This document shows, piece by piece, positions 10,431 through 18,493 of a stretch of DNA of 64,000 nucleotides (positions are counted from its first letter, which is position 1; the number at the start of each line of letters is the position of its first letter). Source of the DNA: Eukaryota sp. TZLM1-RC (lineage: Eukaryota > Metamonada: BaSk clade); NCBI GenBank assembly GCA_040285825.1, contig JAUPSS010000002.1:1736001-1800000 (forward strand), written 5' to 3'. A model generated the notes under the pieces. The model was given only the letters and a program-made list of their open reading frames with translations. It did not search any database and was not told where the DNA came from. A program made the translations under genes and the position numbers.

Positions 10431-11815
10431 TGAATTTGCACACTTAATTAAAATAACTCATAACTAATGGGACGACTATCATTGAACCAAGATTTCCTCT
10501 ACAAAATCTTGATCTGCTTGCTGTCTAGCTAAGGCTTCTCTTATCCGATTGAAAAACCGTGGTAATCTATTAATAATGGCAAATTGAATCCGTGAACGCC
10601 ATAAAATAAATCTTATATATATAAAATAAATAAATCAATCTTATAAATCTTATATAAATCTTTTCATTGTTTTTTCTTGCACCATTTTTTGGAAGACATT
10701 CAAAAAAGTTTCTGCTTCAACTGATAATCTTCCATTTATCGAAAATGGGAAAGCAATAAAAACCATTTGTGTATTTCTATCGACATTAGCCTCTTCAATC
10801 TCTTTATCATATTTTCTATGTTTCTCTTATGCTTTAAAATCCAGAGCAGCCACAGGATTAAGTTTTCTTCTGTGAACCAAAGTATCATTTGCAACATTAC
10901 ATGAGACAAAGTCAACAATAGCTTCAGAATTATCAATCCAATCACAGTATACATCACCTCTATCATCAGAACCAAACTTATTCAGAGAAAGTGTTTCCTT
11001 CAGCAGGGGCCTTTTGATGCACGATATCCTTGCAGTTTGTGCCATATTGAAAACAGTGTCTCTAACAGCATCATATAATGAAGAACGATAAGTTATCAAT
11101 TTAGAGCAATTCAGAGCATGGCGCAAAGTGAGTTGAGGGGAATTCGAACAAATACATTTTTCCTTTGATAATAATTGATTATTGGGAATATTCAAATATA
11201 ATCTCATTTTTGTTACAAATGCTTCATTAGTGGCACACAATCCAAATCTTCGTGGTACAATGGTTACAAAAAGTGAAGAATCTGACGACTTGTTTTCACA
11301 AACACCCTTTTCCAATAACAATGAGTGAAGATCTTGATTTAAAACAGCTGAGCTGCATATATTATTATAAAGATCTTTTTCATACATTCCAGTCAATCGT
11401 TTCTGTAATGTTCGAAGAGTGTACTTCAAATATAAAACATTTTTTTCCGGAATATTGGCATTGAATGATTGGGGAAAGCATCGACCCCATTTTTCTACAT
11501 CAATTTTGGAAATTTCTTCATTTAATGCAAAAACAGTGGAACTTTGCGTTGTCATCAATAAATCTTCCCAATCTGCAAATCGTTCGGAAAACTCAAAGAT
11601 CGCATTACTGCATCCACCAACAAAAGCACACGAGGTATGAATAGAAGCCTTCGTCCACCCTAAACCGCCATAATGTGGACTAAGGTAAGCATGATCTGGA
11701 ATTTGGAACATTTTACATCCCAGTAATTGAGACAGAACTTTTGCACGTAATTCATTAAACTTCTGAGCCAAAGGTCTAGTGACGAGAGGATTTGTAGATC
11801 GAAATATATGATTAA
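10425..11815 (-). mobile_element. LINE family G, 5'-truncated insertion (RT thumb to 3' end)
   Basis: The minus strand from 11831 to 10827 is an open 334-residue frame: KSFNHIFRSTNPLVTRPLAQKF, then HYGGLGWTKASIH, then the knuckle CICSNSPQLTLRHALNC, the DAVRDTVFNMA block and RGDVYCDWIDNSEAIVDF. A frameshift later it continues into the FPFSINGRLSVEAGTFLN and RIQFAIINRLPRFF blocks, ending with the QDFVEEILV-type tail near 10480. The RT palm is absent, so the copy is 5' truncated. It is the best preserved C-terminal half of this family here, and sits inside family N sequence that is duplicated on both sides. Confidence 0.8.
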
Positions 11816-12400
11816 ATGACTTTACTTTCAAATTTGGTTGATGAAGCTGTCACAAATTCTTCTGGTGATAGCCGCGGTGATGTGTTAGTTTCCGGTCTTG
11901 ATGGAGCAATGATCATTATTGACGTCAGATCTACCGATGTATCAAACAGCTCAATTGAAAAATTGGCACCATCTTATAATTCACCTTTACGTTGGGCTAA
12001 GAAAGCAAAAATTATCAAATATGATGAAAAAATCAATAATGTGAATTCCAACTCACATACTCAATACCTTCTTTGTCCTTTTGCTTTTTCTTTATTTGGA
12101 ACCTTAGGTAAAACTGCGTTATCTTTTATAGACGATTTTTCATCTTTTGTCAAAAACAGAACGAGAAGAATATTTGACCGAACTTTTTGGCAAAATAGAA
12201 TGGTATTTTCTATTTTTAAAAGAATGCATAGCCTAGTTTCTAGCTAGTTGTTATCACTAGGAAGATTTTATGGGGAAAATGCTGTAGGTAATTTTTTAAT
12301 GGTAGATGTGGCGTTTGAGGAAATTGATTTTTATTTTTTAACAATTTCTTTTGAATAAAATAAGTAAAAAAAGATTTTGACATGCTTTAAGCATTTTCTT
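11816..12400 (+). mobile_element. LINE family N 3' end (far side of the family G insertion)
   Basis: The frame 11816-12247 repeats the C-terminal region of family N: LVDEAVTNSSGDSRGDVLVSGLDGAMIIIDV, SPLRWAKKAKIIKYDEKINN, then QYLLCPFAFSLFGTLGKTALSFIDDF and RIFDRTFWQNRMVFSIFKRM. The stop at 12245 is followed by a 3' UTR of about 150 bp. A perfect ATGCTT-T-AAGCAT inverted repeat lies at 12380-12392, just before the Fanzor A element. Confidence 0.75.
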
Positions 12401-12419
12401 TCCTAAAAATAGTAAACTG

Positions 12420-13679
12420 ATGCGAAATTTCACGATATTGTTGTTAGTCAAAGCAGTTGTTCGTTCAATCAAGGGGGTTTGTAGATTCGAAAAATTCGTA
12501 AAATTTCACAATTTAATTCCCTTATTCAGTACAAACACGTTACCAAGGGAAGTCACAACACCCGTTTCTTTCTTCCCATTTCTTTCCTTCTTTGACGAAG
12601 AACCTTATCGAAATCGTCGTTCTGATTCTTCCGTGGGGGTAGAGTATTGCACTTTTTTGAGTCATCATGTGAGTCATGATTTGGGTGCTGTTGAATCAGC
12701 CATGGTGCTAATCACCTTGGACATGGGATGCTCTTCTTCTTCTTCGTGTTTTGTTTTGAATTGTTATTTTGATGTTATTGAGTTTGTTGTTTTTCATGGT
12801 TTAGCTATTTGTACTGTAGATATGGGATGTTGTTCTGGTTTGTGTTTTGTTTTACATTGTTGTTACTTTGATGTTTTTGATTTTGTTGATGTTTTTGGTT
12901 TAAGTACTTGTACTTTGAATATGGGATGTTTTTCTTGTTTGTGTTTTGTTTTGAATTGTTGTCCTGATGTTTTTGGGTTTGTTGTTTTTCGTGGTTTACG
13001 TACTTGTACTGAAGATGTGGGATGTTTCTTTTGTATATGTTTTGTTTTACATAGTTGTTTTGATGTTTATGAGTTTGTTCATTTTTGTGGTTTAGATTCT
13101 TGCACTTTAGATATGGGATGTTGTGTCTTAAATTGTTATTTTGATAATGTTGAGTTTGATTATTATGTTTATTATTTATCTTTTCTATCCAGAAGCTGCC
13201 AACATCTTCTATCAACAAACCCATTTACTGTTGATTTAACAATTGATGGAGATGTTGAAGCAAATCCTGGTCCCAGAAAGAGAAGATCTAATTTTGAATC
13301 AACTCCTCCATCAAAAATTATTAGAAATGCGATTTTTGACCAACAAACATCAAAGCGTAAGCGAAAAAAACAACAAAAAGCACTGAATCGAGAAATTTGT
13401 ATTGAGAATACAATGTTGAGTATTGAGAACAGGCAGATTTTGACAAAAAAACCATTGAAACCGAATAAGGTCAAAAAAATTGAGCCAAGTCGTAGTGGTT
13501 TCAAGCCTGATCCATTGATTCAATTCAAATCAATGACCTCAAATCAACATCTTCCATTGTTATGCGCTTTGATCTTGAAACATATCAGGATGGTCATCTT
13601 TATCAAAATCATGATGGCCAATTTCTCCCTCCTGACGAAATCATCAACAAAAAGAGAAAAGAGGGTGCAAATCTTTTGA
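12420..13679 (+). CDS. Cysteine-rich tandem-repeat protein with 2A-like ribosome-skipping motif (Fanzor A ORF1)
   Basis: This open frame of 419 residues begins at ATG 12420. Residues ~100-250 are five imperfect repeats of 32-33 residues, each with an (D/N)xG-C...CFVLxxCxxDVxxFVxFxGL..CT pattern. Residues 277-285 read GDVEANPGP, a full match to the 2A consensus D(V/I)ExNPGP, at which ribosomes skip the Gly-Pro bond. The residue right after is Pro, followed by the basic stretch RKRRSN and later SKRKRKKQQK, which resemble nuclear-localisation signals. Translation would release the repeat protein and start a new basic polypeptide. The frame overlaps the exonuclease-Fanzor frame by 118 nt in a different phase. 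The repeats match no domain I know. Confidence 0.6.
   Translation: MRNFTILLLVKAVVRSIKGVCRFEKFVKFHNLIPLFSTNTLPREVTTPVSFFPFLSFFDEEPYRNRRSDSSVGVEYCTFLSHHVSHDLGAVESAMVLITLDMGCSSSSSCFVLNCYFDVIEFVVFHGLAICTVDMGCCSGLCFVLHCCYFDVFDFVDVFGLSTCTLNMGCFSCLCFVLNCCPDVFGFVVFRGLRTCTEDVGCFFCICFVLHSCFDVYEFVHFCGLDSCTLDMGCCVLNCYFDNVEFDYYVYYLSFLSRSCQHLLSTNPFTVDLTIDGDVEANPGPRKRRSNFESTPPSKIIRNAIFDQQTSKRKRKKQQKALNREICIENTMLSIENRQILTKKPLKPNKVKKIEPSRSGFKPDPLIQFKSMTSNQHLPLLCALILKHIRMVIFIKIMMANFSLLTKSSTKREKRVQIF
12720..13206 (+). repeat. In-frame 96-99 bp tandem repeat, five units
   Basis: Units begin with GA(C/T)ATGGGATG or a close variant at 12720, 12819, 12918, 13014 and 13110, giving spacings of 99, 99, 96 and 96 nt. 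All spacings are multiples of three, so the reading frame is kept. Each unit codes for one cysteine- and aromatic-rich 32-33 residue repeat of ORF1. Confidence 0.85.
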
Positions 13680-16574
13680 AAAAGAAAACTGATGAGCAAA
13701 TGGGTGAGTGGATTTCAGATCAAAAAGTGTTGTTAATTTCGATTGTTGTTGGTAAATTTGATCGCCATAATTTCTTTTTGGAGAGTAAATATTCACTTAT
13801 ATTGAGAATGAGTCCTCAAATCAGATTACCAGACATTGATATGGATGTTCAGGCAGAAATATTCTCTGACGAAAAAACCTTGCTTCGTAGGTTTTTAAAC
13901 ATTATTGGTAATCATCAACCTCATTGTTTTCTTAATCACAATTTAATGCAATTTGATTTACAGGTTTTGAAAAATCGATTAAATTATTTTGATTTACCAT
14001 TTCCCACTGTTCCAGATGATACAGCAATTGATGTACGCAATCAACTTTCACCAAGATGGAGAGAAGTTGTCATCAGGGAAAATGGCTTTTTTCTTTTAGA
14101 TACTTTGGTTCTTGCCAAAAAATTCATAAAAATACCCTACGGACATGGATTAGGCAATCTGGCATATAAAATGATAAATGAAAAGAAAATCAAACTTCAT
14201 CAGCAATTTTCCCATATTTTGCCAATTGATTGTTTAGCTACTTCTCCTCTGATACAAAAATCGATTCAATATGGGCTTCATGATTGTATCCTTTGTCTGA
14301 AACTTTTCGTGCTGTTTCAGAAAGACAAATTTATTTTATCATCTTATAGAACCATTCGAGCAACCGTCAACTCAATGGTTAAACATTCGAATGTGATACT
14401 CAAATTGAGAGAAACTGCTTTAAAATTTCAACAGTTACGTATTCACACCACTTGTTGCTTAAAGCTGTATTTACAGTCTTGTTTTGAACGTAATTTGTCA
14501 TTACCACGAATATCTGCCCAATTATATGAATCATTAATGGCCAGAATTCGTTATATTTCAGCTGAGTATTATGGGCAAGAAATGGTGAAACCAAAGAGTG
14601 CATTTCCACAGGATTTTGAAGACTTTGTTTATGGTGAAGGAGATTATAGATTATCGACCACCTTTGAACAACAAAAGTTGAACAAAACATTGAGTTATGT
14701 AGACCATTTGAGATATAGGCCTGAGTTTTTTCCACGATTTCCAACTGATGGCTTCAGTAGACCACCTCAGTATATGGCCCCAGTAATGTTTACCAATTTT
14801 GAAAACAATTTGAAATTAAATTATGAAAAACATATTAATCGATTTATTAATGTTTACTTTGACAAACCAGATGTGGAACATGTGTTAGCAGAAATGCACA
14901 AGCTGGGTGGATACTCGACGCCATTATCTACTATAATTTCACTATATAGATTTAGGCTTCGTCAATTCAAAAATTTGTTTTTAGTTGATGATAGAGATTG
15001 CTTGAGTTCTTTGTTTCATCATCCTGAAAATATTTCAGACCTTCTGAATGATGAATTTTTCGATTTATGTGAACAACATGATATAGGGAATAATGAATTT
15101 AGAGACATATTTGAAGGTCTTATTGAGCCTTTTACTTGCCAAATTGAGAATTTGGTCACTGACGAGAATTTAGTTGATAACATATTTCCAGTGGATATAC
15201 ATTTTCTTGCAGACACTGTGGAAACAGATCCTCAAATATTCCTAAAACCAGCAATTACAATTGCACAATATATCTCCAGTAGAGAGAGAAAACCTTATCA
15301 AATTTCTCCCGTTTCAACCACTGTAGGCCCTGGATATTTTCCCATTGATACAAGAACACTATGGAGAATTGTTAAACAAACATTGATGGACGATTTATCA
15401 TCTACACAGACGCTGAAAATGTCCAATACACTAGCCCAAATTACGAAATTCAAACCACCTCAGCAATTTGACTTTTGGTCTAATATTCTCGATTTAAATC
15501 AACCAATGTTCAAACAGAAGAGCTATAAATTCAACAACATTATACACACAGACGGATTTAATATTGCAGTAGAATTTGTTCGTCGGGATTTACAAGGTCA
15601 GAAATGTAAGCCAGACAACAAGGCTAGTATTTCTGATTTATATATTGATGATGTTGATGTTGATGCTTTTCAAGACAAACGAATTGTTGTTTGTGATCCT
15701 GGAAAACGTGATTTATTGTATTTTGGGAGTAAAAAGACTGATCAAGAACTAGCCATGGTGCCTGAACATGAAACTGAACAGCAAAGAAATAGTCGGGTGA
15801 TGAATCAAGACAAGAAGTACAAATGGTTGAGAATGACTCAGATGTCCTGGTCTTTGAAAAGCAGGATGAATGAAAAACAAAAACGATGGGCAACAAAGTA
15901 TACTGAGGTAGATTACGACAGGAACCAAATGATAGAGTCTAACGAAATGACTATTGAAGATGCAAACACCGAATTATCAGCATTTGCTGCAAATTCGGCG
16001 ACTTTTATAAATTTTTCCAACTTTGTGATTGCCAAACTTCGGCAAGTTTGTTTTGACAATTGACTTTTACAGTCTTGACTTGTGGAGCATTCATAAAATG
16101 CAAGCTTTTATTCACAAGCAAAAGGCTGAAAGTTGGTTGTTAAAAAGCCTTGTTCAGCAGTTTGGCAACCCGAAAGACACTTTAATACTAATGGGTGATT
16201 ATGGTAAAAAAGGTTTTAAAAATTTGAAACATCATAGACCTACTCCAGGCATTGGATGGATTCAATTTCCGAAAAGGAATGGATTTGAAGTATTGATGAT
16301 TAATGAAGTGTTCACTTCAGCAAAATGTCCTGTTTGTTTTGAAAAGGTTGCTACGTTTTTGAGAGTAACAAATCCCAGAGTCTATAGAAGAGAAAGGACT
16401 CCTGTTACCACATGTAATGGTTTATTAGCTTGTATTAGTGAGAGTTGCAAACTCAGTAACCAAAGCTCAACAATGCTTTTCAATAGAAATAAGCTGGCTT
16501 GTCTGAATATGTTTGCAATTGCTGAAGCTAGAATGAGTGGTAATGAAAGGCCTCAGTATCTGTGTAGTAGATAG
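13562..16574 (+). CDS. DEDDy exonuclease fused to a Fanzor (TnpB-like RNA-guided nuclease), ORF2 of element A, copy 1
   Basis: The frame opens at 13511 and has its first ATG at 13562. Residues 1-260 look like the family-B polymerase 3'-5' exonuclease: Exo I FDLET (D4, E6), Exo II NHNLMQFD (N127, D132), the LLDTLVLAKKF...YGHGLGNLAYKMINEKK segment, and Exo III YGLHD (Y237, D241). After a linker comes a Fanzor body (NFENNLKLNYEKHINRFINVYFD). RuvC-I is VVCDPGKRDLLYFG (D712). A TGA at 16061 stops this phase; the protein resumes in the +1 phase to 16574. There RuvC-II is MINEVFTS (E at 16305), the zinc site is CPVC...C-x4-C, and the RuvC-III position is FNRNKLACLNM, with Asn (16488) where Asp is expected. 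It may work as an RNA-guided binder carrying an exonuclease; that is inference. Confidence 0.8.
16058..16064 (+). promoter_or_regulatory. Candidate +1 frameshift site, AAT-TGA-C
   Basis: The exonuclease-Fanzor frame meets TGA at 16061-16063, followed by C. Skipping one base restores a frame that aligns residue for residue with family B (QVCFDN-DFYSLDLW against QVYHQKIFRKLRWW). The same AAT-TGA-C occurs at 54219-54225 in copy 2 and at the equivalent place in copy 3 (minus strand, about 60299-60305). A poorly terminating UGA-C is the type of site used in bacterial RF2 recoding. An ancestral one-base change is the alternative. Confidence 0.4.
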
Positions 16575-16590
16575 TTTTTGTAATTATTCC

Positions 16591-16630
16591 ACACGAAAAT
16601 TGATCGTGTATTTATGGGAATTTCCCACAG
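16591..16630 (+). ncRNA. Conserved 3'-end hairpin and palindrome of element A (putative omega/fRNA scaffold end)
   Basis: An ACACGA...TCGTGT hairpin (16591-16609) is followed by GGGAATTTCCC (16616-16626) and the point where copies diverge. Copy 2 has the same bases at 54752-54787. Copy 3 has CACAAT...ATTGTG at 59759-59774 instead, so both arms changed and pairing is kept. In characterised Fanzor/TnpB loci the guide RNA scaffold overlaps the 3' end of the gene and stops at the element boundary, the guide being the flanking sequence. By analogy this is where it should lie; no transcript is shown. Confidence 0.5.
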
Positions 16631-16700
16631 AACTCAGTCCCTCTACATTAGTGTAAGAAGGACACTTATTTCATTGTTATAGACAATATCTGTGAGAATG
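16631..16700 (+). repeat. Remnant of a family B element 3' end, upstream of SKA1
   Basis: This 70-bp stretch aligns with 25229-25300, the 3' end of element B upstream of galactokinase. A central run of 26-28 bases (16661-16687 against 25256-25283) is identical and the flanks are about 75-80% alike. It begins exactly where Fanzor A copy 1 ends and stops at about the start codon of the next gene, so element A seems to have joined an older B-type end. A shared promoter element is the alternative. Confidence 0.6.
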
Positions 16701-17450
16701 AATCGATGTATACATGACTTGGAATTAGAGTTCTTTCGACTTGAGACAGAGATTAACCACACAACCTCACTTCTTGAAGCTGAATCAACAGGAGATGATA
16801 GTCCAGTTTCGCTTCTATATCGTTTGAAAAAGTGTAAACAAGATCTCGAAACAGCAAGCAATGTGGTTAATGATGTCGATAGTCTGCGTAATGAACTGAT
16901 CGCTGTAACTCAACTCTTTCTAGCCAATTCTCAACGTCTTTCACTTATCCACAATGCACTTTCTCCTTCCTCCGAATCTCAGTCAATCCAGGAGTCTATA
17001 CAACAAGCCCAAGAGCACTTTACTGCTTTGAATGTAGGACTTTCTTCATTAGACGTTGCAACAAATCAACAAAATATTCATCCTACCTCTACTCAACCTA
17101 CTGTTTTAGAGCAACCATGTAGTTCCCAGTCTGTTAGTTCTCCTCTCGATTCCACCGAGGCTCTTCCTAGCAGAGATGATGGAGCCTTCATTCCCATTAC
17201 GGATGAGGAGTTTACCAGCATTTCCTCTATTGTTAGGGGTAGAACTAAGTTGTCAGACTTGAATGAACTTTATAAAAACTTATTTGATTTATTTGAAGGA
17301 GGAAAAAAGAAGGGAAAGATTCTAAGTCATGAAAAAGCATGTAAAATGGGATTGAAGGTTACCGGCCAGACTGGAGAAGCTCGATTAAATACTTTAAGGC
17401 AATTGAAAATTTTATCACTTAGTAAGAAAGGTATTAGTTGGAATTGTTGA
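16698..17450 (+). CDS. SKA1: SKA1-like spindle and kinetochore-associated protein
   Basis: Protein of 250 residues from ATG 16698 (MNRCIHDLELEFFRLE) to TGA. The N-terminal 110 residues are predicted coiled coil (LRNELIAVTQLFLANSQRL), as expected for the SKA dimerisation region. Residues ~115-165 are a Ser/Thr/Pro-rich linker. The C-terminal ~85 residues begin FIPITDEEFTSISSIVRGRTKLSDLNELYKNLF, which matches the start of the SKA1 microtubule-binding winged-helix domain (PFIT..EF...P.Y..GR.t...iN). The SKA complex couples kinetochores to depolymerising microtubules. The domain is shorter than in vertebrates. Fanzor A copy 1 and a B remnant lie directly upstream in the same orientation. Confidence 0.6.
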   Translation: MNRCIHDLELEFFRLETEINHTTSLLEAESTGDDSPVSLLYRLKKCKQDLETASNVVNDVDSLRNELIAVTQLFLANSQRLSLIHNALSPSSESQSIQESIQQAQEHFTALNVGLSSLDVATNQQNIHPTSTQPTVLEQPCSSQSVSSPLDSTEALPSRDDGAFIPITDEEFTSISSIVRGRTKLSDLNELYKNLFDLFEGGKKKGKILSHEKACKMGLKVTGQTGEARLNTLRQLKILSLSKKGISWNC

Positions 17451-17803
17451 TTAGATTTCTTTCATTTATAATTATTTTGTTTCTAATTGTATAGATTTAC
17501 TTGGTGAGTTTGGCTTTTTTGTGTTTATTTTCTGATTTTGCTTTAAGTGGAAAGCCAAGAAAAATCTTCTATCCATTCAAAAAAGGTTACTAATAAATTT
17601 TTCATAATATAACTCTAAACTTTCTATTCTATATTCAATGCGAATCTTTGTTGACAATTAAGGAAATAGGTGAGTGAGTAATGTTTAGGGTACTGTGCAA
17701 TTGGTCTTCAGTGATCATCATTAATATCTGTAATTGGGTGATATGTCATATAGAGCTTTAATCAGAGGAACAGTTTCAAGGGTATCATTTCTACTTCATA
17801 CTG
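17451..17803. other. Intergenic region, no feature seen
   Basis: AT-rich spacer between the SKA1-like gene and the next membrane-protein gene. I found no repeat, RNA gene or coding frame in it. Confidence 0.6.
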
Positions 17804-18493
17804 ATGGACTACATCACTGCTGCGTTGTTCGTTCCCATCATTCAAGTATTAAATCTTGCATGTCTAACAATATTGTCATACTCAAATGATGATACTCAAC
17901 TGATCAAAATGATATCTCACCTTGCAGGCGAGAAACTCAGCTATCGATTATTTCTCTGCTTCAATAGTTTTGTTTTTGTACTTAATTTAGGCGTCAACCA
18001 TGAGATACTATTTAGGCTATCTAAAAGGGTAAGCAGTTCAGCTACCAATAGTCATCGTGAATACCGTTATCATCTATGGTACTTTGGCCAGTCTGTTATC
18101 CCCAAGCTTTCTTTTCCCTTCTTATTAGCTCTTTCAGTGTTCGACAACGATTCTTATGATATTCTTCATGACTATTTGGTGTACTTATTAGTTGTTCCTG
18201 GTTATCTTCAAATCACCATTGTCACCTACGTTTTAACACAGTGTTCAAAAGATTCTCCATCTTTTACTAGTAAAGTAACCCCCACTTCTTTAAGAATCAA
18301 GCGCTACTTGACCTTATTACTTCTTTCTTCAGGAATAATTTATTTAATAAGTTCATGTTTTATTGACACTCGCCATCCTAGAGACTGTCCTGCATATACG
18401 ATTTCAAGCCTTGGTCAATGGGGAGTTTGGTTAGCGGGATTTTTTTGGCACGGAAGCTGGTATTTCGAGCTAAAAGTATTGAATCGTGTTTAA
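17804..18493 (+). CDS. FRAG1/DRAM/Sfk1-family membrane protein, paralogue 2
   Basis: A 229-residue protein with about six hydrophobic segments, from ATG 17804 to TAA. It shares ordered blocks with the protein at 19994: ISHLA near residue 40, ALSVFDNDSYDILHDYLVYL against LLAIFDNEEYSTAHNIFVYL, and SLGQWGVWLAGFFWHGSWYFEL against SVGQWSVFLGIFAWHATFYYEI. The H(D/N)-containing segment and the final tryptophan-rich helix fit the FRAG1/DRAM/Sfk1 superfamily. Subcellular site and substrate cannot be read from the sequence. It forms a loose cluster with the genes at 7933 and 19994, suggesting old local duplication. Confidence 0.6.
   Translation: MDYITAALFVPIIQVLNLACLTILSYSNDDTQLIKMISHLAGEKLSYRLFLCFNSFVFVLNLGVNHEILFRLSKRVSSSATNSHREYRYHLWYFGQSVIPKLSFPFLLALSVFDNDSYDILHDYLVYLLVVPGYLQITIVTYVLTQCSKDSPSFTSKVTPTSLRIKRYLTLLLLSSGIIYLISSCFIDTRHPRDCPAYTISSLGQWGVWLAGFFWHGSWYFELKVLNRV

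Larger units (their letters stand above)
12393..16630 (+). mobile_element. Full-length Fanzor-family element A, copy 1
   Basis: The unit carries a cysteine-rich repeat/2A reading frame, an overlapping exonuclease-Fanzor reading frame and a conserved 3' end. The right boundary is well supported: copies 2 and 3 share sequence with copy 1 through GGGAATTTCCC and a few bases, then all three diverge. The left boundary is only a guess, set after the LINE N 3' UTR; copies 2 and 3 are 5' truncated and cannot help. No terminal inverted repeats or target-site duplication were found. The right end lies within a remnant of a family B 3' end, 68 bp upstream of the SKA1 start. Confidence 0.65.

Noticed and set aside
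12805-13224. Asn/Gln/His/Lys-rich minus-strand frame with repeats
   Set aside because: It is the antisense of the Cys-rich repeats of Fanzor A ORF1. The 2A motif supports the plus strand.
16029-16090. A 27-nt intron (GTTTGT...TTTACAG) to explain the frame change in Fanzor A
   Set aside because: Splicing there puts the downstream part in a phase with an immediate stop, and family B aligns without a gap if one base is skipped.
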